Origin: Cladocopium goreaui
Lineage: Eukaryota > Sar > Dinophyceae > Suessiales > Symbiodiniaceae
Assembly: GCA_947184155.2 (NCBI GenBank)
Contig: CAMXCT020000272.1
Span: 124,001-188,000, forward strand
DNA length: 64,000 nt
Direction of reading: 5' to 3'
Positions 1-10,800 of this stretch are shown here, piece after piece. The translations under genes and the position numbers were made by a program. The notes under the pieces were generated by a model. The model saw nothing but the letters and a program-made list of their open reading frames with translations, ran no database searches and was not told where the DNA came from. Within the stretch, counting starts at the first letter, position 1; the number at the start of each line of letters is the position of its first letter.

Positions 1-84
1 AAGGCAAGTGGAATATTCATCCTAACTGAACATTAAGAATGCACTGTAAGGCATGAAAATACTCCCTGGTGCGTGTCTGTGTAT

Positions 85-330
85 GTAATGTAAGGTAAGA
101 TAAGATAATGTAATGTTATGCTCTGGAATGGAATGGAATGGAATGTACTCATGTATGCTTGCATGTATGTATGTCGATGTGTAAGTGTATCTGTGTACAT
201 GTAGATATAGATGTAAATGTAGATGTGTACATGCATGTGTATGTATATAATATCATTATTATCATTATTATCATCATTACTATTATTATTTATGTAATCA
301 TATTTAATCAATGTACAATATGTCTAATCC
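85..330. repeat. Simple-sequence tract
   Basis: Short tandem motifs follow one another: GTAAGATAAG-like units, four GGAAT pentamers near 122-143, GTAT-rich sequence, then ATT/ATC trinucleotides near 249-290. The small open frames here are repeat translations and not genes. Confidence 0.6.
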
Positions 331-480
331 TATGTTTGCGTGTGGTTACTTATAGAGTGTGTTTTTATGTGTAGATTGCTTTATTTAATGGATATATGAG
401 ATATAGGATGGATTATTTCATAGTTCTCTTACAGGACTTCTTGAGAATACAAAGAAGCGGGTATATAGTGAGTCCACTGT

Positions 481-1040
481 CCATGCCGAGACTCAGTGCT
501 GCGTTGTAGTACATCGTGTAGGCCTCACGAATGTGTTCCCCCAAAAAAATGGGCCTCAAACTACTGCCAAGTGGCTAAGTATCAAAAACATCCCGCCGGA
601 CCGGAAACCGTGCTTGCAAAAGCACGTGTTTTTCTTTTTTTAATGAGCTTGGCACTGTGGCGAAACGCGAATTTCTTTCATGAAAATCCTCCAAAAAAAA
701 GATGCCACAATTTGGGTGTGTTCGCGTTTTACCACAGTAGCAGCTCATTTTCATCGGGAAGTTTTTGTGGAGTCTGAAAAATAACATGTTTTTCCGTCAG
801 AAGATGCGTTTCAATGTTTCAATCGTCTTCTGCTGCAAGTTGTACCTCCGTTGCCAAGATTTTGCGTACAGTAAATCGCGGCTTTGGGGGGACATTTTTT
901 TGGGAATGCAATTCCTTAATGCAGACCATGCTGCATCAATAGTACCAGTATGACAAACAAGTTTTTCCCTGCCGCGATATCCTTTTCGCATGAATTCCCC
1001 ACGGTGGTGGCTCACATACTCATGTAAAATGCCCAATTCT
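481..1040. other. No recognisable gene
   Basis: Unique-looking sequence with short A and T runs. Frames are short on both strands and none has recognisable protein character. I see nothing assignable here. Confidence 0.5.
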
Positions 1041-1482
1041 CTTCTGACGATAACAACGAACGTAGTTGCAAGTTGTGTCACAAGAGTCGACAACATAGTT
1101 GCAAGTTGTGTAATAAAAGTCAACAACATAGTTGGAACTTGATCGAGAAGATAACAACCTAGTTGCAAGTTGTGTGATAAAAGTCAACAACGCAGTTGGA
1201 ACTTCATCGAGAAGATGACACGTAGTTGCAACTTGTGTCAAAAGAGTGGACAACGTAGTTGCAATCGGTGTCACAAGAGTCGATGAAGTAGTTCGACTTT
1301 GAAAAAGAAGATAACAACGTAGTTGCAATTTGTGTTACAAAAGTCGACAACGTAGATGGAACTTGATCCAAATAACAACGTAGTTGCAAGTTGTGTCACC
1401 AGAGTCGACAACGCAAGTTGTGTTACAAGAGTTGATGAAGTGGTTGGACTTTGAAAAAGAAGATAACAACGTAGTTGCAAGT
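1041..1482. repeat. Satellite I, GTAGTTGCAAGTTGTGT units
   Basis: A degenerate tandem array. A core close to ACAACGTAGTTGCAAGTTG followed by TGTCACAAGAGTCGAC recurs about every 30-60 bp, alternating with a variant carrying GGAACTTGATCGAGAAGATA. Open minus-strand frames over it only reflect the periodicity. Confidence 0.8.
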
Positions 1483-1990
1483 TGGTTTACCCCACCCAAC
1501 CCCACCCCACCCCATGCAAGTGGTGACAGAAGTTAGTAACGTAGTTGAAAGTTGTTAATAGAAAAGACGTTAATAGCACACCCCACCCCACCCCGCCCCA
1601 CCCCATCAGATGCAAATTGGTTAGAGAAGTTATTAACGTAGTCGGAAGTTGTTTGTCGTAAAGACGTTAAAAGCCCATCCCACCCCACCCGACCCCATGC
1701 AAGTGGTTAGAGAAGTTAGCAACTTAGTTGGAAGATGTTGGAAGTTGTTAGTAGAAAAGACGTTAACACCCCACCCCACCCCACCGCACCCCACCCCATG
1801 CAAGTGGTTCGAGAAGTTAGTATAACGTAGTTGCAAGTTGTTAATAAAAATTACCCTCTGGTAAACTAACATAGCTATGGAAAATCACCATTTTCAATGG
1901 GAAAACTCACTATAAATCACCATTTTCAATAGCAAACTGTTAGTCATTACCAGAGGGTAAGAAGTTAGTAACGTAGTCGCACGTTCTCAA
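1483..1990. repeat. Satellite II with CCCCACCCCA blocks, split by a MITE
   Basis: About four units of roughly 90-110 bp, each with a C-rich CCCCACCCCACCCC block, GCAAGTGGTTAGAGAAGTTAG, and GTAGTTGGAAGTTGTTA plus AAAAGACGTTAA. The core GTAGTTG...AAGTTG is shared with satellite I, so this is probably a longer derivative. MITE-A copy 1 (1852-1959) interrupts the array: the unit text GAAGTTAGTAACGTAGT resumes right after it. Confidence 0.75.
1852..1959. mobile_element. MITE-A copy 1
   Basis: Inverted-repeat element with ends TACCCTCTGGTAA and TTACCAGAGGGTA. The left arm continues ACTAACATAGCTATGG and the right arm ends AGCAAACTGTTAGTCATTACC, so the sub-terminal arms do not match. Flanking TA on each side could be the target duplication. 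Inserted in satellite II. Confidence 0.85.
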
Positions 1991-2190
1991 AAACGTTCGT
2001 TTTACGAGCACGGTGTTCGGTCCGCTGGCAACATGCCAAGCCTTCGGGTGTGCCACCGTTTTTTCACGTGACATTTCTGCGCCTTCTGCGTCTCATCTTC
2101 ACTGTGGAAGGCTGCGTACTTCGCACCCATGGAACTCACAACAAAAAGACCGATCTGCGATCCCACCACCAGACCTCAGTTTTCGAAGTT

Positions 2191-2294
2191 TACCCTCTGG
2201 TAATTTAACATAGCTATGGAAAATCACCATTTTTAATGGGAAAATCCAGTATAAATGGCAATTTTCAATAGCTATGTTAGTTTACCAGAGGGTA
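2191..2294. mobile_element. MITE-A copy 2
   Basis: Full-length copy with both 13-bp ends intact. The left arm is TTTAACATAGCTATGG and the right arm CTATGTTAGTTTACC. The centre carries the family AATGGGAAAATCC / TATAAATGG core. Confidence 0.85.
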
Positions 2295-3173
2295 TGCGTG
2301 TCAAAACTCAAAACGGACCGAAGAAAATGTGGATCATTTGGAGTTCCCCGAAAAATTGGAGTAGCCAAGTTTGGTCACACTTTGGGCAAGCCACTGACCA
2401 TTGAAATCTGAAGTAGCTTTCGCAACTGCCAGTTGCATTGGTGCAGAGTGTGGCAAATATCCCAACTTACTATTTCATGTAGGCTGGAAATCCCAACTTT
2501 TGCAGCCCAGTTCATATCTGATTTCACCATATTTCGGTGCTTTTGATCATTCTTTTCGCATAACCAATCACTAATCACATCATATTCTTCCGCCGTCTGT
2601 GGTTATCACGCACCAATTAATCACAGATGAGCCACAAATGAAGAGACCCTCCGAGAACTCGCCGGGTTCATCACCATTGGCATAAGAAAAGGACGACATG
2701 TACAGGGCATAGGGAATGTAGAGAATAAAGGTCCAAACCGCGCACGAAGCGGCCAGGCCCTTAGCCGACAAGAGATAAGTCCGACTGTCTGAGAAATAGA
2801 GAGGTCATCAACCTGAAACAACCAGCTCAGCTGGTTGGTGGTTTGAACCCCTCTGAAAAATATGAAAGTCAGTTGGGATTATTATTCCCAATATATGGAA
2901 AAATAAAAGCCATTTTCCAAACCACCAAGCAGTGATAATAGATTCTATGACAATATCCCAAAAGGACAGTGTTGACTGGCGAAGTGCCATGAAAAATCCT
3001 ACGCCACACCCTCGAGGTGCCGCTCGTGCCGGTCAGGTCAGCAACAGCAACACGACATCCAAAGCACCCATTGTGAAGTGACTTAAGTCTCCATTGCAGA
3101 AGACAGAACACATGAAAAAATATGAACAACAGCCCCAAATGATTAACCATGCTTTAGGGGATGAAGATCTACA
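2295..3173. other. No convincing gene
   Basis: Several overlapping minus-strand frames of 60-93 codons lie here, none with a recognisable domain or clean splice-like borders. Confidence 0.4.
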
Positions 3174-3282
3174 TACCCTCTGGTAATGACTAACATAATA
3201 GCGATTGAAAATTGCCATTTATCGTGAGTTTACCCATTAAACATGATGATTTTCCATAGTTATGTTAGTTTACCAGAGGGTA
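3174..3282. mobile_element. MITE-A copy 3
   Basis: Both ends intact (TACCCTCTGGTAATG and TTTACCAGAGGGTA). The left arm ATGACTAACATAATAGC differs in type from the right arm TAGTTATGTTAG. Confidence 0.85.
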
Positions 3283-3320
3283 TATGACGACCATTCACCG
3301 GGTTTTCTCGGCTTTCACAG

Positions 3321-3497
3321 CAAGGCTCTACAAGAGCCATGCCAATCTTCCCTGTGCGCTGCTGAGGGGTGACGCCCATGTTGTGCCAAAAGAGGCCCTC
3401 CGGAGCATACTTGCCTCAAGGATCGCTGGACCCATCATCCCAGGCCCCTGGCCTCTGAAGTTGTGGTTTTATGATATTTTGTGGCTACAAAAACAGG
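3321..3497 (+). CDS. Possible exon, unknown product
   Basis: An open frame begins just after a TTTCACAG acceptor-like site and reaches a GG|GTAAAG donor-like site. It reads ARLYKSHANLPCALLRG then HVVPKEALRSILASRIAGP, which has protein-like composition. No family is recognised. It lies just downstream of MITE-A copy 3. A chance frame is possible. Confidence 0.22.
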
Positions 3498-3743
3498 GTA
3501 AAGTCAGGTACCATTCTGCAACTTGAAGGTGGAAGACCATATTTTCCCGGGTGCAGATCAACTCACGTTTCAGATCCTCATTACATACCGAGTCCATTCC
3601 AGAAAATTAAACGCCCGGTGTCCCTTCAAGCCAGCGAAAATGAACCTGGCAGTGATATGGGTGTGTCTGAGAATAAGGTACCCCCAAATTTCGTGGCCGG
3701 CAAGTGGTTTAACAGCGTCATTTTGCTCATTCAAATTGTATAC

Positions 3744-3848
3744 TGTGGGTAAAACAATGTCATAAACCACCCATGACTCGGAATGGTTTATAGCATCCAT
3801 AAAAATGGTGATGACTGGGGGATGGTTTATTACATTGTTTTACCCACA
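3744..3848. mobile_element. Inverted-repeat element, family F copy 1
   Basis: Ends TGTGGGTAAAACAATGT and ACATTGTTTTACCCACA are near-perfect inverted repeats around a ~70-bp centre containing ATGACT and GATGACTGGGGGATGG. A second copy lies at 40117-40215. Confidence 0.8.
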
Positions 3849-5670
3849 TTACGAAAAAATCCCGCTACCATGGACATTCCCATCAACGCCAAGTGACAAG
3901 GGGTCAGTTTGCAAGCAACATGGTCCACCGCCACGCCCGAAGTAGCAACCTCATTACCAGCAACTCGGCGCAACTTAAAAAACTCGATGTTCTTCACGAG
4001 GAAATGGTTTGCTAGCCATTGTAGAAATGGTTAGCTAATGGCCTGATTTCACCAGTTTCCAGCTATCTGAAAAGATTGGTAATGTGAGACTGGCCAAGTT
4101 AGACGCCCCCATTCTGAAACAAGTCAAGGTGGTCATCTCTAGTACCCCCATTTCACCCAGAAATCCACATGCCACATATGTAATGGGGTCACCACCCGAG
4201 GCGGCGGTTTTTCAAGGGTTCTTCGAACTGCTGCGTGCCTTCATTGCCAGCATTTGACGTGTTGCGGATGTTGACATGTTGCAAATGTTTACATGTATGT
4301 TGCAGATGCTCTCGCATGTTCAAAGGGGATCAAAGGGGGGGTGTAATAACATCATCCCTGACGGCTTTAAGACGGTTGCACAGAAGGGTCAAATGTTCGT
4401 ACGTTGCAACAGGTGGGATGTACGTTGGAGATGCTCGCTGATGTTCACCAGGGGGGTGTAAAACGAAGAATGGAAGCTGAAGAAAAAGAACCAAAGAAAA
4501 AATAAAAGCTTTGACAGCCGAAGTTGGCGCGCCGTTTTTAGTTTTTTGACATGTTGGTCTGTGGATGCTAAATGATGCTAAGATAAAGAACGCGTGTCAC
4601 GCAGGCACAACTCACTGAAAATCGCAATATATTATGCTCATTCCCGATTCAAACTCCAAAACCACGATTAAAAAAACCTCCGCTCAAGGCGGTGGTTCCT
4701 TGTTAACTGTTAAAGTCCGAATCGGAGACGTAGCGGTTTCAAGACTGAATTCTTCAATCTGAGATATCTTACCGGTCACTTGTGGGGGAAATTGCATTGA
4801 ACTGGCTTTCTGCAAAGATGTTTATTGAAAACAGCCACACTTTTGCGCAAACACTGCGCAAAAGCTGTGCAACCACTAGGGGTGGGTGGACGGCTGGGCA
4901 TCGCTGAAAAGTCGGTGACCATCTACACCCGTGCGACAACGCACACGTCACTAGAAGTCAGTGGCAAGTGGTCCAACTTGTTGGAGGTCAGAAATTCCGT
5001 AGAAAATGGTCTCAAAAGGTACGATCAGCCACGACATCTACCGTTTTTTTGTCTTTGGTCCTTTAAAAAGTACCTCTCTTGATGATTCTTGATATACTTT
5101 TTGCGCCCCTAGGACCTTGAAAGGTACATATTTGGAAGTCGCATGTCTGATGCTGTTTGGCTAAAGGGATAAAATCGTGAGCAATCGCGAGCATCGCAAG
5201 CAATTGTGATGGACCTAAAAAATAAGGCACTAGGGACTCAAAGGACTCACAGGAGTTTTTTCGGCAAGCAAAATGCACATGTAGCAATCATATAGCGATA
5301 GAATCAGAAATCGTGAGCAATCGTGAGTGACCAGATCTTTAAAATCAACAGCACAAACTCGGCCGTAGAAGCTCAGCAATGCCAAAAAAAACCTCCGGCA
5401 CACAAGTTTCCGAAGGACCTATTTTTTGAGGTCCCAAGACTTTTAGGGTATGTATTACACTATTAGATACTATTAGCATCTTTCCTTGTGACAGTAACAG
5501 TGACCACAAGAAAAATGGACAAAAGCTGCCGGGAATGGCATTTCTGACGATGGATGAATGCCCAAGTTGCGGCTGCCTGAATTTTTTCATCCGCTGCTCC
5601 CAAAAAGGAATATATACATATATCAATTGGCTTTTGGTGGTTGTTTATGTGAGCAGGCGGTCATCACTAA
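3849..5670. other. Intergenic or intronic, no clear gene
   Basis: Short frames on both strands without recognisable domains. ATGTTGC-type short repeats occur at 4255-4320, and a cluster of ATCGTGAGCAATCG-like words at 5175-5330. No RNA gene was seen. Confidence 0.4.
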
Positions 5671-5679
5671 CGGAAACCA

Positions 5680-5832
5680 CGCTTTTGGGCACAAATAGAG
5701 ACAACCGGGTCGCAAAAGCTGCGTTTTTGAGCGCAAAAAAAAGAGACATGTTCTTGTTTTTGAGCACAAAAAAAACACGACCAGGAGTGCAACGAGGCAT
5801 GTTTTTTGAGCATGAAACACTAAAATCAAAGC
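5680..5832. repeat. Degenerate tandem TTTTTGAGCRCAAAA units
   Basis: Three or four diverged units share GTTTTTGAGC followed by GCAAAAAAAA or CACAAAAAAA and then ACATG or ACGACC. This explains the overlapping open frames on both strands. Confidence 0.5.
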
Positions 5833-5984
5833 AAAAGAACACCATGAGGGTCGCAAAAAGCATGTGTGTGAAGGTGTGTTTGAAGGTGACACGGGAACCC
5901 ACACTTCAGGTCTGAACCTGAGTTTTAAGCAAATATGTGTGCCTACTGGGACTGGGAAGCGCCCAAAAACTGTATGTATAGATA

Positions 5985-6350
5985 TGTAGAATATATATAT
6001 ACATATATATATATATATGTATATGTATATATATATATGTATATATATGTATATATATGTATATATATGTATATATATGTATATATATATATGTATGTGT
6101 GTAGTTTATATGCGTGTACATATACATATATATATATACCTACATATTCATATATGTAGATAGATAGATATAAATCATATGTATATATATATATACGTAT
6201 TTATATATTTACATATTTATGTGCATATATGTATACCTACTTGTTGGATGCATATGTTGCCTAAATGTGTATATGCATACGTATATATGTATATTTGTAA
6301 AAAGATGTAAATATAAATATATATATATATATACATATGATTATATATGT
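5985..6350. repeat. TA/TATG microsatellite
   Basis: Long run of TATATG, TATA and related units. Both strands give artificial Tyr/Ile-rich frames. Confidence 0.9.
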
Positions 6351-6653
6351 ATGTAATTGATTGTAATTGCATACATGTGTATTTATCTCAGCCACATTCT
6401 CCAAGCACACGGCTTTCAGGCGTCTTCACAGCTAGAAACGGCTTTGATGGCCTTTTGCTGTGCCTCCTGGTTTTTGAAGATCACAAAGGCACAGGATGCT
6501 GAGAATCTTGGGAAACCCCAAGGCCATCCCTCTTGGAAAAGGGACCCCAGGATACCCCAGGGATGCCGATGCCCTAGTTTTCACCATGTTTTAGCCATCT
6601 CTCGACACGGCCGTTAAATGTCAGACGTCAAAGCCGGAATTCCCGCAGAAGAT

Positions 6654-7214
6654 TTACATCAACCATAGCTCTTGACATGTTTGAGACTCCCAAATTCGGA
6701 AGTAGCAGGGATAGCATTCTCTCATAAAACTGAGGTCCAATGGAGTCCAATGGAGTCCAATCAAACTAAAGCAGTTGTAGGAGGCTGAACTCTGACTTCT
6801 CATTTTTTGCCGAAAGACATCGAATTCAACAGGGACTTGGTCTCCTGAAGGTGCCAACAACGTATCAGAAACGATGGACTTTCCAGCCGGACTGTGGGGG
6901 TTTGCCCTGCCATTTTTAGGATCGAAACGACTGGGGGTTAGAAAAACAGTTGGAATCCCTAGAAAAACGATGAGAAAAATGGTGTTCCTTCGGTAGGGGC
7001 TGGTGTTCACATGGCAGGTGAAGGCCACATCATTCTTGTCGTTGGTCCAAGATCGCAAGGCTATTGGATAATGTAGATCGACACAATAGCCGCATAAGTC
7101 AAGAATCTCGGGCTCAAAGAATGATGGGAACATCGGCTCTTGCGAAATAGGTCCCTCCAAAGATGTCGTGTTCACGAAAAGATCTCGGGAAAACCAACAC
7201 ATGGGGGTTTCCAT
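6654..7214 (-). CDS. Hypothetical ORF, 186 codons
   Basis: The longest frame outside the retrotransposons, but its predicted Met lies inside the left arm of the palindromic element split by Cop1, so this start is doubtful. The protein has no recognisable domain. It has a hydrophobic stretch (IFLIVFLGIPTVFL) and scattered Cys residues. It contains a triple GGAGTCCAAT-type repeat near 6731-6760. It could be a chance frame or several exon pieces. Confidence 0.25.
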   Translation of the reverse strand: METPMCWFSRDLFVNTTSLEGPISQEPMFPSFFEPEILDLCGYCVDLHYPIALRSWTNDKNDVAFTCHVNTSPYRRNTIFLIVFLGIPTVFLTPSRFDPKNGRANPHSPAGKSIVSDTLLAPSGDQVPVEFDVFRQKMRSQSSASYNCFSLIGLHWTPLDLSFMRECYPCYFRIWESQTCQELWLM

Positions 7215-7229
7215 TTTATTTGGGGTATC
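7195..7229. mobile_element. Family B element, left half (split by Cop1)
   Basis: The left arm ACATGGGGGTTTCCAT matches, in inverse, the right arm ATGGAAACCCCCACAT at 15884-15898. The two halves are separated only by Cop1 and its GTATC duplication. Confidence 0.7.
7225..7229. other. Target site duplication, left (GTATC)
   Basis: GTATC directly precedes the 5' LTR and the same five bases follow the 3' LTR at 15818-15822. Five bp is the usual size for Ty1/copia integration. Confidence 0.9.
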
Positions 7230-7497
7230 TGCAGTTCATCAATTTCCTTCATACATGTAACCTGAGTTCAATACACCTGATGCCATATCTTGCTCAGGGG
7301 CCCCTCGAAGCCATTTGCATGGCCCGGAAAAGGCTGTGAGCGGCCTCATGTTTCCTTGCGTGTGAGCACGCAATCGGTGGTGACTTGGTTGGGAACGATA
7401 CAGAGAAGATTAGCATTCCCCAGCTTGACACTGCACAAATCGAGAAGTATACCGTATCTACGGTTTAGATCCTATCAACAGATATCAGCTACCTGCA
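7230..7497 (+). repeat. Cop1 5' LTR
   Basis: 268 bp, TGCAG...CTGCA, matching 15550-15817 except at 7306 and 7452. It should hold the promoter. No TATA box is obvious, in line with the general rarity of TATA boxes in dinoflagellates. Confidence 0.97.
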
Positions 7498-7498
7498 T

Positions 7499-7510
7499 TG
7501 GTAGCGGAGC
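7499..7510 (+). promoter_or_regulatory. Primer-binding site
   Basis: TGGTAGCGGAGC begins one base after the LTR. TGGT is the complement of the universal tRNA 3' ACCA. The sequence would pair with a tRNA ending GCTCCGCTACCA, plausibly initiator Met. The identical 12-mer lies one base after the inferred LTR end of Cop2. Confidence 0.8.
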
Positions 7511-7604
7511 GCCATAGTGTGCGTCTCCAAGGGCTAGCTCCAATACCTTCTGCGCAAACACTCCGTGGTAGCCCATCTGTTTGATTTGGATATACGAGAA
7601 ATTC

Positions 7605-7868
7605 ATGTCGGCATCAAAAGATCGAACTGAGTCCTATGTGCCTTCATGGGATGGCTCCTCCAAGACATGGCGTAGATATGTGAAAGAGATTTCCTGGTAT
7701 GTTGGCAGTACAAAGGTGAATCAACGGCAATACCTCGCCAGTAAGCTTATTAGTCGGTTGTCTGGGTCGGCACGGCTGTTAGCTATGTCATGGCATCAGA
7801 GGGATTTTGATGGTCCTGAAGGGGTAAATCTGTTGTTACAACGACTGTCAGCATCTCCACTGGTCTGA
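7605..7868 (+). CDS. Cop1 gag N-terminal part, ends at premature TGA
   Basis: The first ATG in the frame is at 7605; the frame itself opens earlier. The product has copia-type gag character, with SYVPSWDGSSKTWRRY and a helical stretch ending RLSASPLV. The TGA at 7866-7868 is followed without a frame change by 9 sense codons and then the ATG at 7896. The same gag protein therefore continues (RSLPNAAA, then MSEYFSFRRRPGEG), and the stop is most simply an Arg CGA changed to TGA. Readthrough of TGA is the alternative. Confidence 0.8.
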   Translation: MSASKDRTESYVPSWDGSSKTWRRYVKEISWYVGSTKVNQRQYLASKLISRLSGSARLLAMSWHQRDFDGPEGVNLLLQRLSASPLV

Positions 7869-7895
7869 CGTTCGCTTCCGAATGCAGCAGCGATC

Positions 7896-10800
7896 ATGTC
7901 GGAGTACTTCTCATTCCGACGTCGACCAGGAGAAGGGATTTCACAGTTCTTGGTGAGAGAAAGTTTAGGGTTTGAAGAGTTTCAAGAAGCGTTGGTTCAG
8001 TTGAAAGAAGAAAAAGATGGAATAGATCCGAGTTCAAGGAATTTCGGCTTACCAGACATGTCTCCAAAAGGGGATGATGATGATCAATGGGGTGATTGGC
8101 GTCGATGGCGCCAATGGCAACCTCCTACAGAGGGTGGTGATGCTTCTGTTGACCAAGATGGGGATCATAGTCCAACAAGGGGTGAAGGGTATAGACCTGT
8201 TCCTACTGTTGAACCTGATTTGAGCCCTGCAGCGGCTTCAGTGCATGGTCGGACGGTTCCTCCAGCATCACAGCCTGGTTCTCCTACTCAGCATGGTTCT
8301 CCTATTCCTGGTGTTTTGGGTCCACTGGATTCTTTCATTTTGGAAGTGTTGCGTGGCTGGAGACTATTGGTTGCGGCATCCCTATCCAATGAAGAGTGGA
8401 GAGATGTTTTGGCTGCTACTGGCAACAAGCTAGACTATGTCAGCATTTCGAATTCCTTACAGACCTTGTGGGATGAACAACTGGGTTCTTCACGACATGC
8501 TATGATGGGACAACGTGCATACATGAACAACTGGCATGAGCAATGGGATGTTTCTTCTGATTGGCATGATACATGGAGTGATGATTGGTATTCATGGGCT
8601 TCACATGTGGCTGAACATGCATGGCCTGAAGCTGCCGCCGCTCAGGAAGAAACCTCCACTGCTGATCAAGCTGATGACCCAGCTGATCCTGACCTTCAAG
8701 AAGCCTTGGATGCAGAACGTCAGGCTGAAGCTTTGATGTCAGAGGCCAGACGAACTTGGTCTCAGGCTCAACAGGCGACGGCCATGTTGCGAAAAGATAG
8801 GGGTTTTGGAAAAGCATCTGGGAGTGCATCTACAACTGACAATAGGGGTTGCTTCATTTGTGGCAGTTTTCAACACTATTCACGAGATTGTCCAGATCGA
8901 GGTTTTCCCCAAAAAGGTCGTGGCAAGTATTTGTCTCCTGCAGAACTAGAATCCTATCTGGTAGCTGGCAAATCCAAAGGCAAGAAGGGTCAGCACAAAT
9001 CAAAAGATGGCATGTGGATGGAAGATTATTCCTATGATGCATATCCATTGCAAAAGGGTAAGTCCGGAAAAGGGTATGGCAAACCAAAGGGCAAACCTTC
9101 CACTGTGAACATGTATAACATGGATTACTATGGTTTGGAGATGATGGATGATTTTCACATTGGTGATTTTACAATGGATTGTTTTCCCCTGGAACTCTAT
9201 GCGGCTTCCGATTCCGTTCAACAATCAGTACCTACGATTCCTCTGGGTTCTGGTATGCTGGATTGTGGGGCGACGGCATCAGCGGGTCCTGAAGCCTCCA
9301 TCAAAGCATTGTTGGGACATCTTCGTCAACAAGATCCAAATATTCTGGTTTCATTGAACTATGACAAGTGTCCATTTTTCAGGTATGGTAGCGGCAGTTG
9401 GGGACAAGCATTGCATCAGGTGACTATCACTTCATCATCCAATTCATCGAGGTTTTTCATGGCATATGCTTTACCCAATCCAAAGGACTACGGACAACCC
9501 TGGTTTCATGAAGGGATGCTGGTTCCGATATTGGTAGGAATGGACTTTCTCTCCAAGGTAGGCCTCATTCTTGACTTTTGTGATGGACATGCGGTACATG
9601 CCAAAGATCCAGATCCCACTCCATACTACATGCTCAAGAATGTAAAGGGTCACTTCATGGTGAACATTGCGGAGTACATCTGTGGTTCCACCGGCTCCGA
9701 GGCGTCCACTGGTCATCAAGAGCACTTCACTTTGGAGGCGACTCGACCGGTTGAGGACAGTGATGTGGGTTGGTTTGAACTTGGTCCCATGGAACTATGT
9801 GGCATGGATGATACAATGCATGAAGTTTCAATACATGATCAAGAACATGAGCATGGTGATGAAATGAAACCTCTTTTTCAGTACATGTTGAACCGAAGAA
9901 TCAAGCTGAACCAGAACCAAGCTTCCTCTTCCAGAGATCTTTCCACTCAAGTTTCTCAGCGTGGCCAGCCGACAGCTTCCACGACTGCGAATGCCTCCAA
10001 AGACCTCTTCGACAAAGAGCTCCAAAGCAGCACCCTTGGATCACACCAAGGAGAAGGGATGGCATCATACAGATCCCCGTGGCGATCCCAATTCATGGCC
10101 TTGTTATGGAGAACACGGGATGTTTCAAGAAGGGTCGAACGCCTATGCAAAGTGGGCAGATTGCAAAGCCTGCGGACTGAGGCTGTCTTATGTCCCGAGA
10201 GAGGGCTACTCCGGCAGCACCAGCAAAGTGGAGGATCCGAAGGTGATCACCATGGCCTTGAACCTTCTCAAGCAGGATGTCAAAGCACAGCATTGCACAG
10301 CGCCGATGGTGAAGCTGGCAATGGAGATCTACAAAGACCAATCCAAGCTGGAAGCCATGGAGAAGCAATTCCACATGCTGCAGCAGCAGGTGACCCAGAA
10401 CATGGCCAAGTACAAGATCATGACCAAGCAAGCTTGGGAAAGCCCTGCAACGAGCTCTACTACAAGTCTCAATGCGGAGGAGATCTTGAAGCAAATGTCC
10501 TCGGAGGAGATCCAACGCCTCCAGGAATTGGCTGCCCAGAGGAAAGCCGAAGCAGAGAGGGAGGAGGAGGAACCGGATATGGAGTTGGTTCAATCACGGA
10601 GCCAACCAGAGACAAGTTAGATCATGCCGAACATGAGACTCTCCAGATCGAGGCCAATACGAAGATGGTTGACTTCTCTGAGGAGTGCGATGTGATCGAA
10701 ATGTCGTCAGTCGACAGCAGCCCAGGTTCAGAGAATGACCTTTCTCTGCAGCCTGATGACTTGCATGCCTACAGTGCCATCGAGATGATGCACTACCAGG

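Noticed and set aside
10093-10593. 166-codon minus frame inside Cop1
   Set aside because: Shadow of the GC-rich overprinted plus-strand ORF; it has no protein character of its own.
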